Of a DNA stretch of 19,771 bases, positions 1 to 6,258 are shown piece by piece; the stretch's first letter is position 1, and each line of letters begins with the position of its first letter. Below the pieces are notes generated by a model. That model was not told the origin of the DNA. It saw only the letters and a program-made list of their open reading frames with translations, and ran no database searches. The position numbers and the translations under genes were made by a program. Source of the DNA: Bacilli bacterium (GTDB taxonomy: Bacteria; Bacillota_I; Bacilli_A; RF39; UBA660); contig CAAGHO010000050.1 in assembly GCA_900769695.1 (NCBI GenBank), forward strand, positions 1 to 19,771. The letters run 5' to 3'.

Positions 1-74
1 CTTATTACTACTCCTATTATTATTCCTATTATTATTTTATAATTGTTTTTTAGATGTTTTACTATTCTTCCCAC
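1..74 (-). CDS. N-terminus of a membrane-anchored or secreted protein (truncated by window edge)
   Basis: A GTG at 72-74 opens a frame that runs off the left edge after 24 codons. It reads MGRIVKHLKNNYKIIIGIII and then GVVI: a short basic segment followed by an unbroken hydrophobic run, so a signal anchor or signal peptide. The start is supported by AGGTGA 8 nt upstream and by a strong promoter at 108-137. The ribosome-binding leader closely resembles that of the TasA-DUF6273 gene starting at 19260, so this may be another member of that surface-protein group; that is inference, as the ectodomain is outside the window. The hydrophobic stretch is encoded by two perfect 12-bp copies of ATAATAATAGGA (plus-strand positions 12-23 and 24-35). 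A different class of membrane protein is equally possible. Confidence 0.55.
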   Translation of the reverse strand, partial: MGRIVKHLKNNYKIIIGIIIGVVI

Positions 75-107
75 TAGTATCTTCACCTACCTTTATCTTA
101 CATTTTT

Positions 108-137
108 ATTATAGTTCAATCCCCCCCCAGATATCAA
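108..137 (-). promoter_or_regulatory. Promoter with G8 tract in the spacer, putatively phase-variable
   Basis: On the minus strand, TTGATA (132-137, five of six matches to TTGACA) and TATAAT (108-113, perfect) are separated by 18 nt, of which eight are consecutive G (plus-strand C8 at 121-128). Loss of one G would give the optimal 17-nt spacer. Transcription would begin near 101, some 27 nt before the GTG start of the left-edge gene. Such homopolymer tracts in promoter spacers are known to cause slipped-strand phase variation, as in Neisseria porA. Variation here is inferred from one sequence. Confidence 0.6.
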
Positions 138-246
138 TATTTTTTTGGAATATAAATGCATAAATAATTTTTATGTTTTGATATACTTGTACTATCTCAT
201 TAATTTTTTAATAACTTTTTTCTTTATTTTGCAGGTTTTTCCATTT

Positions 247-283
247 AAAAAGAGATAACCTCTACTTATAGAATGTTATCTCT
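247..283 (-). terminator. Rho-independent terminator of smc
   Basis: A perfect 9-bp inverted repeat (AGAGATAAC at 251-259, GTTATCTCT at 275-283) with a 15-nt loop is followed on the minus strand by TTTT. It lies 35 nt past the smc stop. The segment 138-246 between it and the next promoter shows no other feature. Confidence 0.7.
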
Positions 284-318
284 ATATTTAATATTTTGTT
301 TGATTTTATCTTCACAAA

Positions 319-3273
319 TTATAAAAATTCGGTTTGTTCTTTTAATTTGACACTTACTAGTTTAGAAACACCTGATTCTTGCATCGTAATTCCATACAAA
401 GTATCAGCAAATTCCATTGTTTTCTTCTTATGAGTAATAATTAAAAATTGAGTTCTATCTTTATAATGATTTAAATACTTGCCAAAGGCCTCAACATTAG
501 CCTCATCAAGTGCAGCTTCCACCTCATCAAATAAACAGAAAGGAACTGTTTTAACATTTAGAATTGCAAATAACAAACTAATTGCTGTAAATGTTTTTTC
601 TCCTCCTGATAGAAGTGAAATTGTTGTTAATTTTTTACCTGGAGGACTTGCTACTATTTCAACACCAGTTGTTAATAAATCTTCTGGATTAGTAAGAGTT
701 AAATCAGCATTACCACCACCAAATAATTCTTTAAAGACATGTTTGAATTCTTCTCTTATTTTTTGGAAAGTATTACTAAATTCCTCTTTCATAACACCAT
801 CCATTTCATTCATAATATCAAGTAAAGTATCTTCTGCCTTTAATAAATCTTCTTTTTGACTAGTTAAAAATTGATATCTAGTATTAACCCTTTCAAATTC
901 TTCAATTGAATCTAAATTAACCATTCCAATTCTTTTAATGATTGCTTTATAAGTACTAACTTTACTTCTTGCTTCTTCACTATCAAGTTCTAATACATAA
1001 TCACTTTTAGCTTTTTCATAAGTTAGTGAATATTCCTCATTTAAAGTATTTAACATATTATCCATCTTAATTTCTGTCTTAGTAATCTTAATTTCTACGT
1101 CATTTGCATCTTTTTCTAGACTTCTTAAATTAGAATTTTTTAACTTTTCTAAAGCTTGTTGTTCATCTATTTTCAACTTTAACTCATCTAGCTCTTTATT
1201 AATATTTTTAGACTCTAAAATTAATTTTTCTTTTAATAAAACTTTATCATTATAATTCTTAATTAATTCTTCTTCAAGTGAAGTAATAGTATTATCTTTT
1301 ATACTCTTGTATGAATCTAATTCTTTTAAAATATCATCTAGAGTTTTTAAATTATTTTCTTCTAGAGTCTTATAATTAGTAAGTTTTTCTGTTTCAACTA
1401 CCTTTTTTCTAGATAATTCTAAATATTTATTATTTATTTCTTCTTGATTCTTAGAAAGATTTCCTAATAAAGTATTTTTTTCAACTAACTCTTTCTTATA
1501 TCTTTCTTGTTTTATCTTTAAATGTTCTATTTCATATTTTAAAGAAATTAAACTCTTACTTTTATAAGTAGAACCACCTGATATAGATCCACCTACATGA
1601 ATAACATCACCATCTAATGTTATAATCTTATATCTATTAGCTACTAATTTACTTAATCTATTAGCAGAATTAATATCACTAGATACTAAAACAGTTCCTA
1701 ATTGATTGTAAATAATGTCTCTATACTTGTCATCTGTTTCTACTAAATCAGCAAGTATACCAATAAAATCATTACTAGTTTTAATATTATTTAATGTTAC
1801 TGCATCAACATATCTTGGTTTAATCACAGTTATAGGAAAGAAAGTTGCTCTTCCTAATTTATTATCTTTTAAGTATTTAACAGCAGAAATTGCTGATGCC
1901 TCATCTTTTGTAATAACAAAACTTTTAGATGAAGCTAAAGCCATATCTAGTGCTTTTAAATAATCATCTTTAGTATTAACAACATCTCCGATAGTAGAAT
2001 AAATTCCTGTTAACTCTTTTGCTCTTAAAACTTCTTTGACGCTATTTGGAATGCTTCCACCATTATCTAGTTCTAAAGTTAGACTATCAATTTTGTGATT
2101 AATAGTAATAAGTTCTTTATCTAGTCTTGAATATTCTAACTGTTCCATATTTTTTTGATTACTAATCTTATCAAAAGCTTGTTTTGTATCGAGTAAAGAT
2201 TTATTCATAGAGTCTATACTATCACTTAGATTTTTACTATTTAGCTTTAATAATTCGATTTCTTTTTCAATATTACCCTTTTTCTCTAACAATAGTCTTA
2301 TCTTATTAGCTACTTCATCATCTTTATTTTCTTGAGTTTTTCTTTCTTGTAATAATTTCTTTTCACCATTGATTTTTTCTACTTCTTCAGTTACAGTTAA
2401 GAGTTTTTTATTAATACTATCTAATTCTTTTTCAAGATATTCTTTTCTATTTTGACTTTCTATAGATAAAGCATCATTTTTAGATGTATCTGTAGATATT
2501 TTCATAATTTCTTCTGATAGTTTTTCTTTTTGTTGTTTTGCTTCTTCTAATTCTTCATTTAAAAATTCTAAGTCATGGGCAATTAATGCTACTTCAAGAT
2601 TAGTAAGTTTTTCTTTTGTATCAACATATTCTTTGGCTTTCTTACTTTGTTCTTTTAAGGGTTCTACTTGTAAGTTTAATTCATTAATAATATCATTAAC
2701 TCGGTCCAAATTATTATGAGTACGATCAAGTTTTCTTAGGGCTTCTTCTTTTCTTTTCTTATACTTAAGTATTCCGGCAGCTTCTTCAAAAATAACACGT
2801 CTATCATACGGAGAATTACTTAAAATTTTATCAACTTCTCCTTGAGAAATAATATTAAAAGATTCTTTTCCAACACCACTATCTAGTAATAAATTAAGAA
2901 TATCTTTTAATCTACATTTTTCACCATTCAAAAAATATTCATTTTCTCCACTACGATAAACTTTTCTTTTTATAGAAATATCAGTATATGGAACTTTTAA
3001 ATAGTGATCACTATTATCAAAGATAAGTTCAACACTTGCGACATTTAAAGCTTTTCTACTCTTACTACCTGAAAAAATTACATCAGACATAGAACCATCA
3101 CCACGTAATGATTTAACTGATTGTTCACCTAATACCCATCTTACTGCATCTACAACATTACTTTTCCCAGAACCATTTGGTCCAACTATACAAGTTATCT
3201 TATCATCTAATTTAATATTAAGTTTATCTGCAAAAGATTTAAAACCACTTGCGACTATCTCTTTTAAGTACAT
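319..3273 (-). CDS. smc: Chromosome segregation protein SMC, compact form
   Basis: ATPase of the SMC-ScpAB condensin that organises and separates the chromosome. In order: head half with Walker A GPNGSGKSN at residues 31-39, Q-loop QGEVDK at 144-149, coiled coil about 170-400, hinge about 405-570 ending in the glycine-rich GGSISGGS, returning coiled coil about 575-770, then head half with the signature LLSGGEKT at 887-894 and Walker B FCLFDEVEAALDEAN near 912-926. At 984 residues it is about 200 shorter than the usual bacterial SMC (near 1190), and the loss is in the coiled-coil arms. All ATPase motifs are intact, so it should work. The ATG has AGGGTGA 8 nt upstream. It is transcribed alone: a terminator lies on either side and a promoter directly upstream. 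No ftsY follows it, unlike many Firmicutes. Confidence 0.97.
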   Translation of the reverse strand: MYLKEIVASGFKSFADKLNIKLDDKITCIVGPNGSGKSNVVDAVRWVLGEQSVKSLRGDGSMSDVIFSGSKSRKALNVASVELIFDNSDHYLKVPYTDISIKRKVYRSGENEYFLNGEKCRLKDILNLLLDSGVGKESFNIISQGEVDKILSNSPYDRRVIFEEAAGILKYKKRKEEALRKLDRTHNNLDRVNDIINELNLQVEPLKEQSKKAKEYVDTKEKLTNLEVALIAHDLEFLNEELEEAKQQKEKLSEEIMKISTDTSKNDALSIESQNRKEYLEKELDSINKKLLTVTEEVEKINGEKKLLQERKTQENKDDEVANKIRLLLEKKGNIEKEIELLKLNSKNLSDSIDSMNKSLLDTKQAFDKISNQKNMEQLEYSRLDKELITINHKIDSLTLELDNGGSIPNSVKEVLRAKELTGIYSTIGDVVNTKDDYLKALDMALASSKSFVITKDEASAISAVKYLKDNKLGRATFFPITVIKPRYVDAVTLNNIKTSNDFIGILADLVETDDKYRDIIYNQLGTVLVSSDINSANRLSKLVANRYKIITLDGDVIHVGGSISGGSTYKSKSLISLKYEIEHLKIKQERYKKELVEKNTLLGNLSKNQEEINNKYLELSRKKVVETEKLTNYKTLEENNLKTLDDILKELDSYKSIKDNTITSLEEELIKNYNDKVLLKEKLILESKNINKELDELKLKIDEQQALEKLKNSNLRSLEKDANDVEIKITKTEIKMDNMLNTLNEEYSLTYEKAKSDYVLELDSEEARSKVSTYKAIIKRIGMVNLDSIEEFERVNTRYQFLTSQKEDLLKAEDTLLDIMNEMDGVMKEEFSNTFQKIREEFKHVFKELFGGGNADLTLTNPEDLLTTGVEIVASPPGKKLTTISLLSGGEKTFTAISLLFAILNVKTVPFCLFDEVEAALDEANVEAFGKYLNHYKDRTQFLIITHKKKTMEFADTLYGITMQESGVSKLVSVKLKEQTEFL

Positions 3274-3298
3274 ATAACTTCACCCTATCTACTTAAGT

Positions 3299-3327
3299 AT
3301 TATACTAAAAAAAAATAAGAGATTCAA
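3299..3327 (-). promoter_or_regulatory. smc promoter overlapping the upstream terminator
   Basis: On the minus strand, TTGAAT (3322-3327) and a perfect TATAAT (3299-3304) are separated by 17 nt, 25 nt before the smc start codon. The -35 box is exactly the loop of the terminator hairpin at 3307-3337, so termination of the collagen-like gene and initiation of smc use the same DNA. Confidence 0.6.
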
Positions 3328-3337
3328 CTCTTATTTT
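3307..3337 (-). terminator. Rho-independent terminator of the collagen-like gene
   Basis: A 10-bp stem (AAAATAAGAG at 3312-3321, CTCTTATTTT at 3328-3337) closes a 6-nt loop and is followed on the minus strand by nine T. It lies 12 nt past the stop codon. Confidence 0.85.
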
Positions 3338-3349
3338 ATTTGGATATAA

Positions 3350-4006
3350 CTACTCTTCATGTATTTTTTTCATAATCAGGTGAACATTAGAGGCTATAAC
3401 ATTAGATGTAGTTTCATCACCTGTAATACTAAAGTCAACATTTAAAGTAGTAACATCCTCAAATCTAAAAACTATAGCTTGAGAAAAACTAAATATTTTG
3501 CTAGCTCCTTGTTCCAATTTGAAGTTTAAATCTTTTATAGCGCTACCTTTGGAATCACTTAAGTATATTTCTGCTCCATGTGATTCATCCAAATCTTCAA
3601 TAACACCAGAAAAAGTAATTTCATAAACACCTGGTTGAACCTCTAAGTCAGTATCATTTACTACCTCAAAATAATCAGATGAATCTGGTATAAACCAAGT
3701 ATCTTGTAATTTTAATTTTTCAGGAATAGTCGTATCAATGAAACTTGTAAAAAACAAACCCTCATTAGATGAAATTGGAACAGGACCTATATCTCCTCTT
3801 TCCCCTTGAGGTCCTGTTGGACCTATTTGTCCTTGAAGACCTATATCACCTTTTGGTCCAGTAGGTCCCATAACACCTTGAATTCCAACTTCACCTTGAG
3901 GTCCTGTTGGACCAGTTGGTCCTATAGAAGGACAAATACCTAAACTTAATATTTTTCTTCTTAATCGTAAATTTTCTTCAAATTCATTGCAGTTTTGAAA
4001 AGACAT
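3350..4006 (-). CDS. Collagen-like protein with C-terminal beta-sandwich (C1q/BclA-like) domain
   Basis: Residues 1-28 form a short charged head with two Cys and no signal peptide. Residues 29-76 are sixteen uninterrupted Gly-X-Y triplets rich in GPTGP and GPQG, which should trimerise as a collagen helix. Residues 80-218 look like a compact beta-rich domain (for example PGVYEITFSGVI and NVHLIMKKI), in the place where BclA-type exosporium proteins carry a C1q/TNF-like jelly roll. The layout resembles BclA-like spore-surface proteins, which also lack a classical signal peptide, but the fold of the last domain is inference. Start: ATG with a strong AGGAGG 8 nt upstream. It is monocistronic between two terminators. 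Export route and sporulation role are unknown; a loosely attached surface adhesin is the alternative. Confidence 0.8.
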   Translation of the reverse strand: MSFQNCNEFEENLRLRRKILSLGICPSIGPTGPTGPQGEVGIQGVMGPTGPKGDIGLQGQIGPTGPQGERGDIGPVPISSNEGLFFTSFIDTTIPEKLKLQDTWFIPDSSDYFEVVNDTDLEVQPGVYEITFSGVIEDLDESHGAEIYLSDSKGSAIKDLNFKLEQGASKIFSFSQAIVFRFEDVTTLNVDFSITGDETTSNVIASNVHLIMKKIHEE

Positions 4007-4025
4007 AAAGTTTCCTCCTCAAAAC

Positions 4026-4034
4026 TAGTATATG
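4026..4034 (-). promoter_or_regulatory. Possible -10 element of the collagen-like gene
   Basis: The minus strand reads CATATACTA 19 nt before the start codon. It contains TATACT, a near-consensus sigma-A -10, and also fits the sporulation sigma-K -10 pattern CATANNNTA. No good -35 of either class is visible at the expected distance, so the assignment is open. Confidence 0.3.
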
Positions 4035-4077
4035 AAAAATTAATTTTACCGACTAAACCATTTAATTAAAAATACAT

Positions 4078-4107
4078 AAAAAAATTAGGATTTAATTCAT
4101 CCTAATT
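4078..4107 (-). terminator. Rho-independent terminator of yqeY
   Basis: A perfect 9-bp stem (AATTAGGAT at 4083-4091, ATCCTAATT at 4099-4107) with a 7-nt loop is followed on the minus strand by seven T, 12 nt past the yqeY stop. Confidence 0.85.
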
Positions 4108-4119
4108 AAAAAGTAATTA

Positions 4120-4563
4120 TTAGCTAAGTTTTCCTTTAATTATTTCACTAACTTTTTTCATATCAAATCTACCATTAACTTTAGGTCTTACTTCTTGCAT
4201 TACTTTTCCCATATCTTTCATAGATGATGCTTCAACGCTTTCAATTGCAGAAGTTATTATTTCTTCTACTTCAGAAAGTTCTAATTGTTCAGGTAAATAT
4301 TTCATTAATACTTCTACTTCTTTTTTTACACTATCTACTAAATCAGTACGATTAGCTTTACTAAATTCTTCAATTGAATCATTTCTCATTTTTATTTGTT
4401 TATTAACTACATCAATTAATAAGTCATCATTAATTTCTTTTTTACTATCAATTCTTTCTTTATCTAAAGCTGCCTTTACCATTCTAATAACAGTAAGTCT
4501 TTCTTTATCTTTTTCTTTCATTGCTGTAATCATATCTTGTTTTAATTGTTCTACTAAGCTCAT
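4120..4563 (-). CDS. yqeY: GatB/YqeY domain protein
   Basis: Small cytoplasmic helical protein of the YqeY family, related to the tRNA-binding tail of the GatB amidotransferase subunit; its exact function is not known. The 147-residue length is typical. Family features visible are the N-terminal MSLVEQLKQDMITAMKEKDK, the segment RLTVIRMVKAALDKERI, the middle EVLMKYLPEQLSEVE-like stretch, and the C-terminal MKDMGKVMQEVRPKVNGR. I chose the ATG at 4561-4563 because GGAGGG lies 6 nt upstream and family similarity begins there; a frame extending 12 codons further would contain the Shine-Dalgarno itself. A TATAAT at 4583-4588 lies 19 nt upstream, with only a poor -35. It is a single-gene unit ending in its own terminator. 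Confidence 0.93.
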   Translation of the reverse strand: MSLVEQLKQDMITAMKEKDKERLTVIRMVKAALDKERIDSKKEINDDLLIDVVNKQIKMRNDSIEEFSKANRTDLVDSVKKEVEVLMKYLPEQLELSEVEEIITSAIESVEASSMKDMGKVMQEVRPKVNGRFDMKKVSEIIKGKLS

Positions 4564-4659
4564 TCTTATCCCTCCAAGAAATATTATACTATAAATCAAA
4601 GATTTTTTTAAGATGTTAAATAATTTTTTACTAAAAGAAATACTAATTTATTATAAATA

Positions 4660-5523
4660 TTATTTTTCATCTATAGCTTCACTTAATAAATTATCTAAAA
4701 TATTAATTGTATATCCCTTTTGTTTTATATAATTAATAATAGTTGGTAATTCTATTTCTGTAGATGAAGTTATATCAAATGAAATAATTGATCCCTTAGC
4801 AATCTTTTTCTTAACGTCACTATATGGATAGTTTGATGTTATAATAGTAGGTATTATTGTATGCAAATTCAATTTTGAACATAATTCTAAAACATCTTTA
4901 TTATCGTATTTAGCAACACAATATTTAGGAGATTTCTTAGTAATTTGATTAAGTCTATTAAGACTACTACTAAAATATAATTCATCAAATCTATTGTTAT
5001 AACTTAAGATTTCAAGTTCATGAGCATTTTCATTAATACTATTTACTATGCCACTATTATTTTCTAAAAATAGTCCATCAACAAAGAAAGTTGCCTTTGT
5101 GTTAGTAGCATTTAAAATACTAAGTATTTCATCTAATTTATCCCCTTGTTTTACTAAAAAAACTAAACTAACATCATTTCTAATCCCACTTCCCTGAGAT
5201 ATATACTTATCATAATAGTCGTCTATTGATATAGTAGGCTCTTCTGTAGAAAATACTGTTAAACTTTCATTATAGGTACCATATTTTTTCATTTTTTTGA
5301 AACTTTCATCATAATCAACTTTATTACCATTAACACCAGGAGTAATTTTATTACCATTTACTTTAGCATTAATCGGGCTTACTTCGTAATTAGAAGATTC
5401 TTTTTTTATTGTTTTCATAATAGGATCAGTTTCTCTTATAAAATTAATTACTTTATCGGTATAATAGAAACTAAATAGTCCCAAAGAAATTACTAAAATT
5501 ACTCGTAAAAACTTATAATTCAT
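4660..5523 (-). CDS. Membrane-anchored polysaccharide-deacetylase-like (NodB fold) protein, catalytic residues lost
   Basis: A basic start and a transmembrane segment (about residues 5-24, FLRVILVISLGLFSFYY) anchor a domain that would face outside. From about residue 115 it follows the NodB deacetylase pattern: VSLVFLVK, then LDEILSILNATNTKATFFVDG, and near the end LPTIINYIKQKGYTINILD. The metal and catalytic residues are missing: the TFDDG motif is VFLVK, the HxxxH motif region reads LEILSYNN, the RPP(Y) motif reads CVAKYDN, and the late histidine is Asp or Phe (IISFDI). It is therefore probably a glycan-binding or structural relative, not an active enzyme. I use the ATG at 5521-5523, with AGGTGA 5 nt upstream; the GTG three codons earlier is part of that Shine-Dalgarno. 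No clear terminator follows (4600-4659 is plain AT-rich sequence). Confidence 0.75.
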   Translation of the reverse strand: MNYKFLRVILVISLGLFSFYYTDKVINFIRETDPIMKTIKKESSNYEVSPINAKVNGNKITPGVNGNKVDYDESFKKMKKYGTYNESLTVFSTEEPTISIDDYYDKYISQGSGIRNDVSLVFLVKQGDKLDEILSILNATNTKATFFVDGLFLENNSGIVNSINENAHELEILSYNNRFDELYFSSSLNRLNQITKKSPKYCVAKYDNKDVLELCSKLNLHTIIPTIITSNYPYSDVKKKIAKGSIISFDITSSTEIELPTIINYIKQKGYTINILDNLLSEAIDEK

Positions 5524-5557
5524 TTTTTTCACCTATTTAATTATATAGTAATAAGTC

Positions 5558-5586
5558 AAAAAAAATGATTAATTTAAGTTAATCAT
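5558..5586 (-). terminator. Rho-independent terminator of the first TasA-like gene
   Basis: A perfect 8-bp stem (ATGATTAA at 5565-5572, TTAATCAT at 5579-5586) with a 6-nt loop is followed on the minus strand by eight T. It begins at the base after the stop codon. Confidence 0.85.
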
Positions 5587-6183
5587 CTATTCTTTTATTT
5601 GGTTACCAACTATTTTTAAATTACCTTTAAAATGTGAATTTTGATAGTCATCATTAGCATCATAATCCATCCATAATTTAAATGAATATTTATTGTATTC
5701 TCCAACTTCTAAAGTTCCTGAATCTAAAACTATTCCATCAGTTGTCTTTATAGCAGAAAGTAATTGCATAGTATCAACTTCAGCTGTTTTAACACTATCA
5801 TCATCATTATATTCTGTCTTTTTTATATCATACTTCAAAACAGGAAATGCTTTTATATCCGTTTCACCAGTAGTATCTTCTAAGTATATTGTGTAACTAT
5901 TAGGAATAGTACCATCATTTTTTAATGTAAAGTCATAACTTGTTGTCTTTAATCCTTCTTGATCAGTCATTGGATAAGCATTGGTTAAAGAAATTCCTTC
6001 TGATGCATCTTCATCTAAATTTAAAGAAAGATTTCCGGATCTAATTACAACTGTTTTAGTACCAGTTAATGTAACTTGTAACCATGCATAAGATGCTCCT
6101 ATAATAACTAATACACCTAGAAAAACACCTAATAAAAGCTTTTTATTTTTTTCAACAAAACTATTTTTACTATTCTTCTCCAT
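5587..6183 (-). CDS. TasA/camelysin-like membrane-anchored surface protein
   Basis: A 198-residue protein with a charged N-terminus, a hydrophobic helix at about 16-34 ending in GASYAWL, and a beta-rich extracellular domain. Its first 90 residues match the N-terminus of the protein encoded at 17965-19260 closely: SYAWL..T.T, GNL.L.LD...SEGI.L.N..P, then a G..T..Y.FTL.N segment. The signal and the SYAWL boundary are typical of TasA/CalY (M73-like) fibre or surface proteins of Firmicutes, which in Bacillus are cleaved by the signal peptidase SipW; no SipW gene is in this window. The ATG follows AAGGTAGGT. It is monocistronic, with an extended -10 promoter at 6207-6215 and a terminator at its stop. 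Fibre formation is inference. Confidence 0.8.
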   Translation of the reverse strand: MEKNSKNSFVEKNKKLLLGVFLGVLVIIGASYAWLQVTLTGTKTVVIRSGNLSLNLDEDASEGISLTNAYPMTDQEGLKTTSYDFTLKNDGTIPNSYTIYLEDTTGETDIKAFPVLKYDIKKTEYNDDDSVKTAEVDTMQLLSAIKTTDGIVLDSGTLEVGEYNKYSFKLWMDYDANDDYQNSHFKGNLKIVGNQIKE

Positions 6184-6206
6184 ATTTAATACCTACCTTT
6201 AATTGA

Positions 6207-6215
6207 ATTATATCA
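6207..6215 (-). promoter_or_regulatory. Extended -10 promoter of the TasA-like gene
   Basis: The minus strand reads TGATATAAT, a TGn extended -10 joined to a perfect TATAAT, 23 nt before the start codon. The best -35 (TTGTAT, 16 nt away at 6229-6234) is weak, as often seen with extended -10 promoters. It lies directly after the T-tract of the pnp terminator. Confidence 0.5.
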
Positions 6216-6216
6216 C

Positions 6217-6252
6217 AAAAAAAGCAATATACAAATAATTTATATATTACTT
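6217..6252 (-). terminator. Rho-independent terminator of pnp
   Basis: A 10-bp stem with one G-U pair (6222-6231 with 6243-6252) and an 11-nt loop is followed on the minus strand by seven T, about 6 nt past the pnp stop codon. Confidence 0.75.
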
Positions 6253-6258
6253 TACATT

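Noticed and set aside
121..128. C8 tract as only a sequencing artefact
   Set aside because: It cannot be excluded without reads, but its exact position between good -35 and -10 boxes argues for function, so it was kept as a finding.
138..246. Possible small gene or RNA between the smc terminator and the G8 promoter
   Set aside because: AT-rich sequence with no start plus ribosome-binding site and no stable structure that I can support.
479..859. Plus-strand open frame opposite smc, and many similar plus-strand frames opposite polC, pnp, truB and the DUF6273 gene
   Set aside because: They lie antisense to well-recognised genes, have no supported ribosome-binding site and give low-complexity products.
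3780..3925. DNA-level tandem repeat or CRISPR-like array
   Set aside because: The repetition is the Gly-X-Y codon pattern of the collagen-like protein, with no spacers and no constant-length repeat.
5554..5559. TTGACT close to TATAAT before the NodB-like gene, looking like a promoter
   Set aside because: The spacing is only 8 nt, and TTGACT is part of the T-tract side of the upstream terminator.
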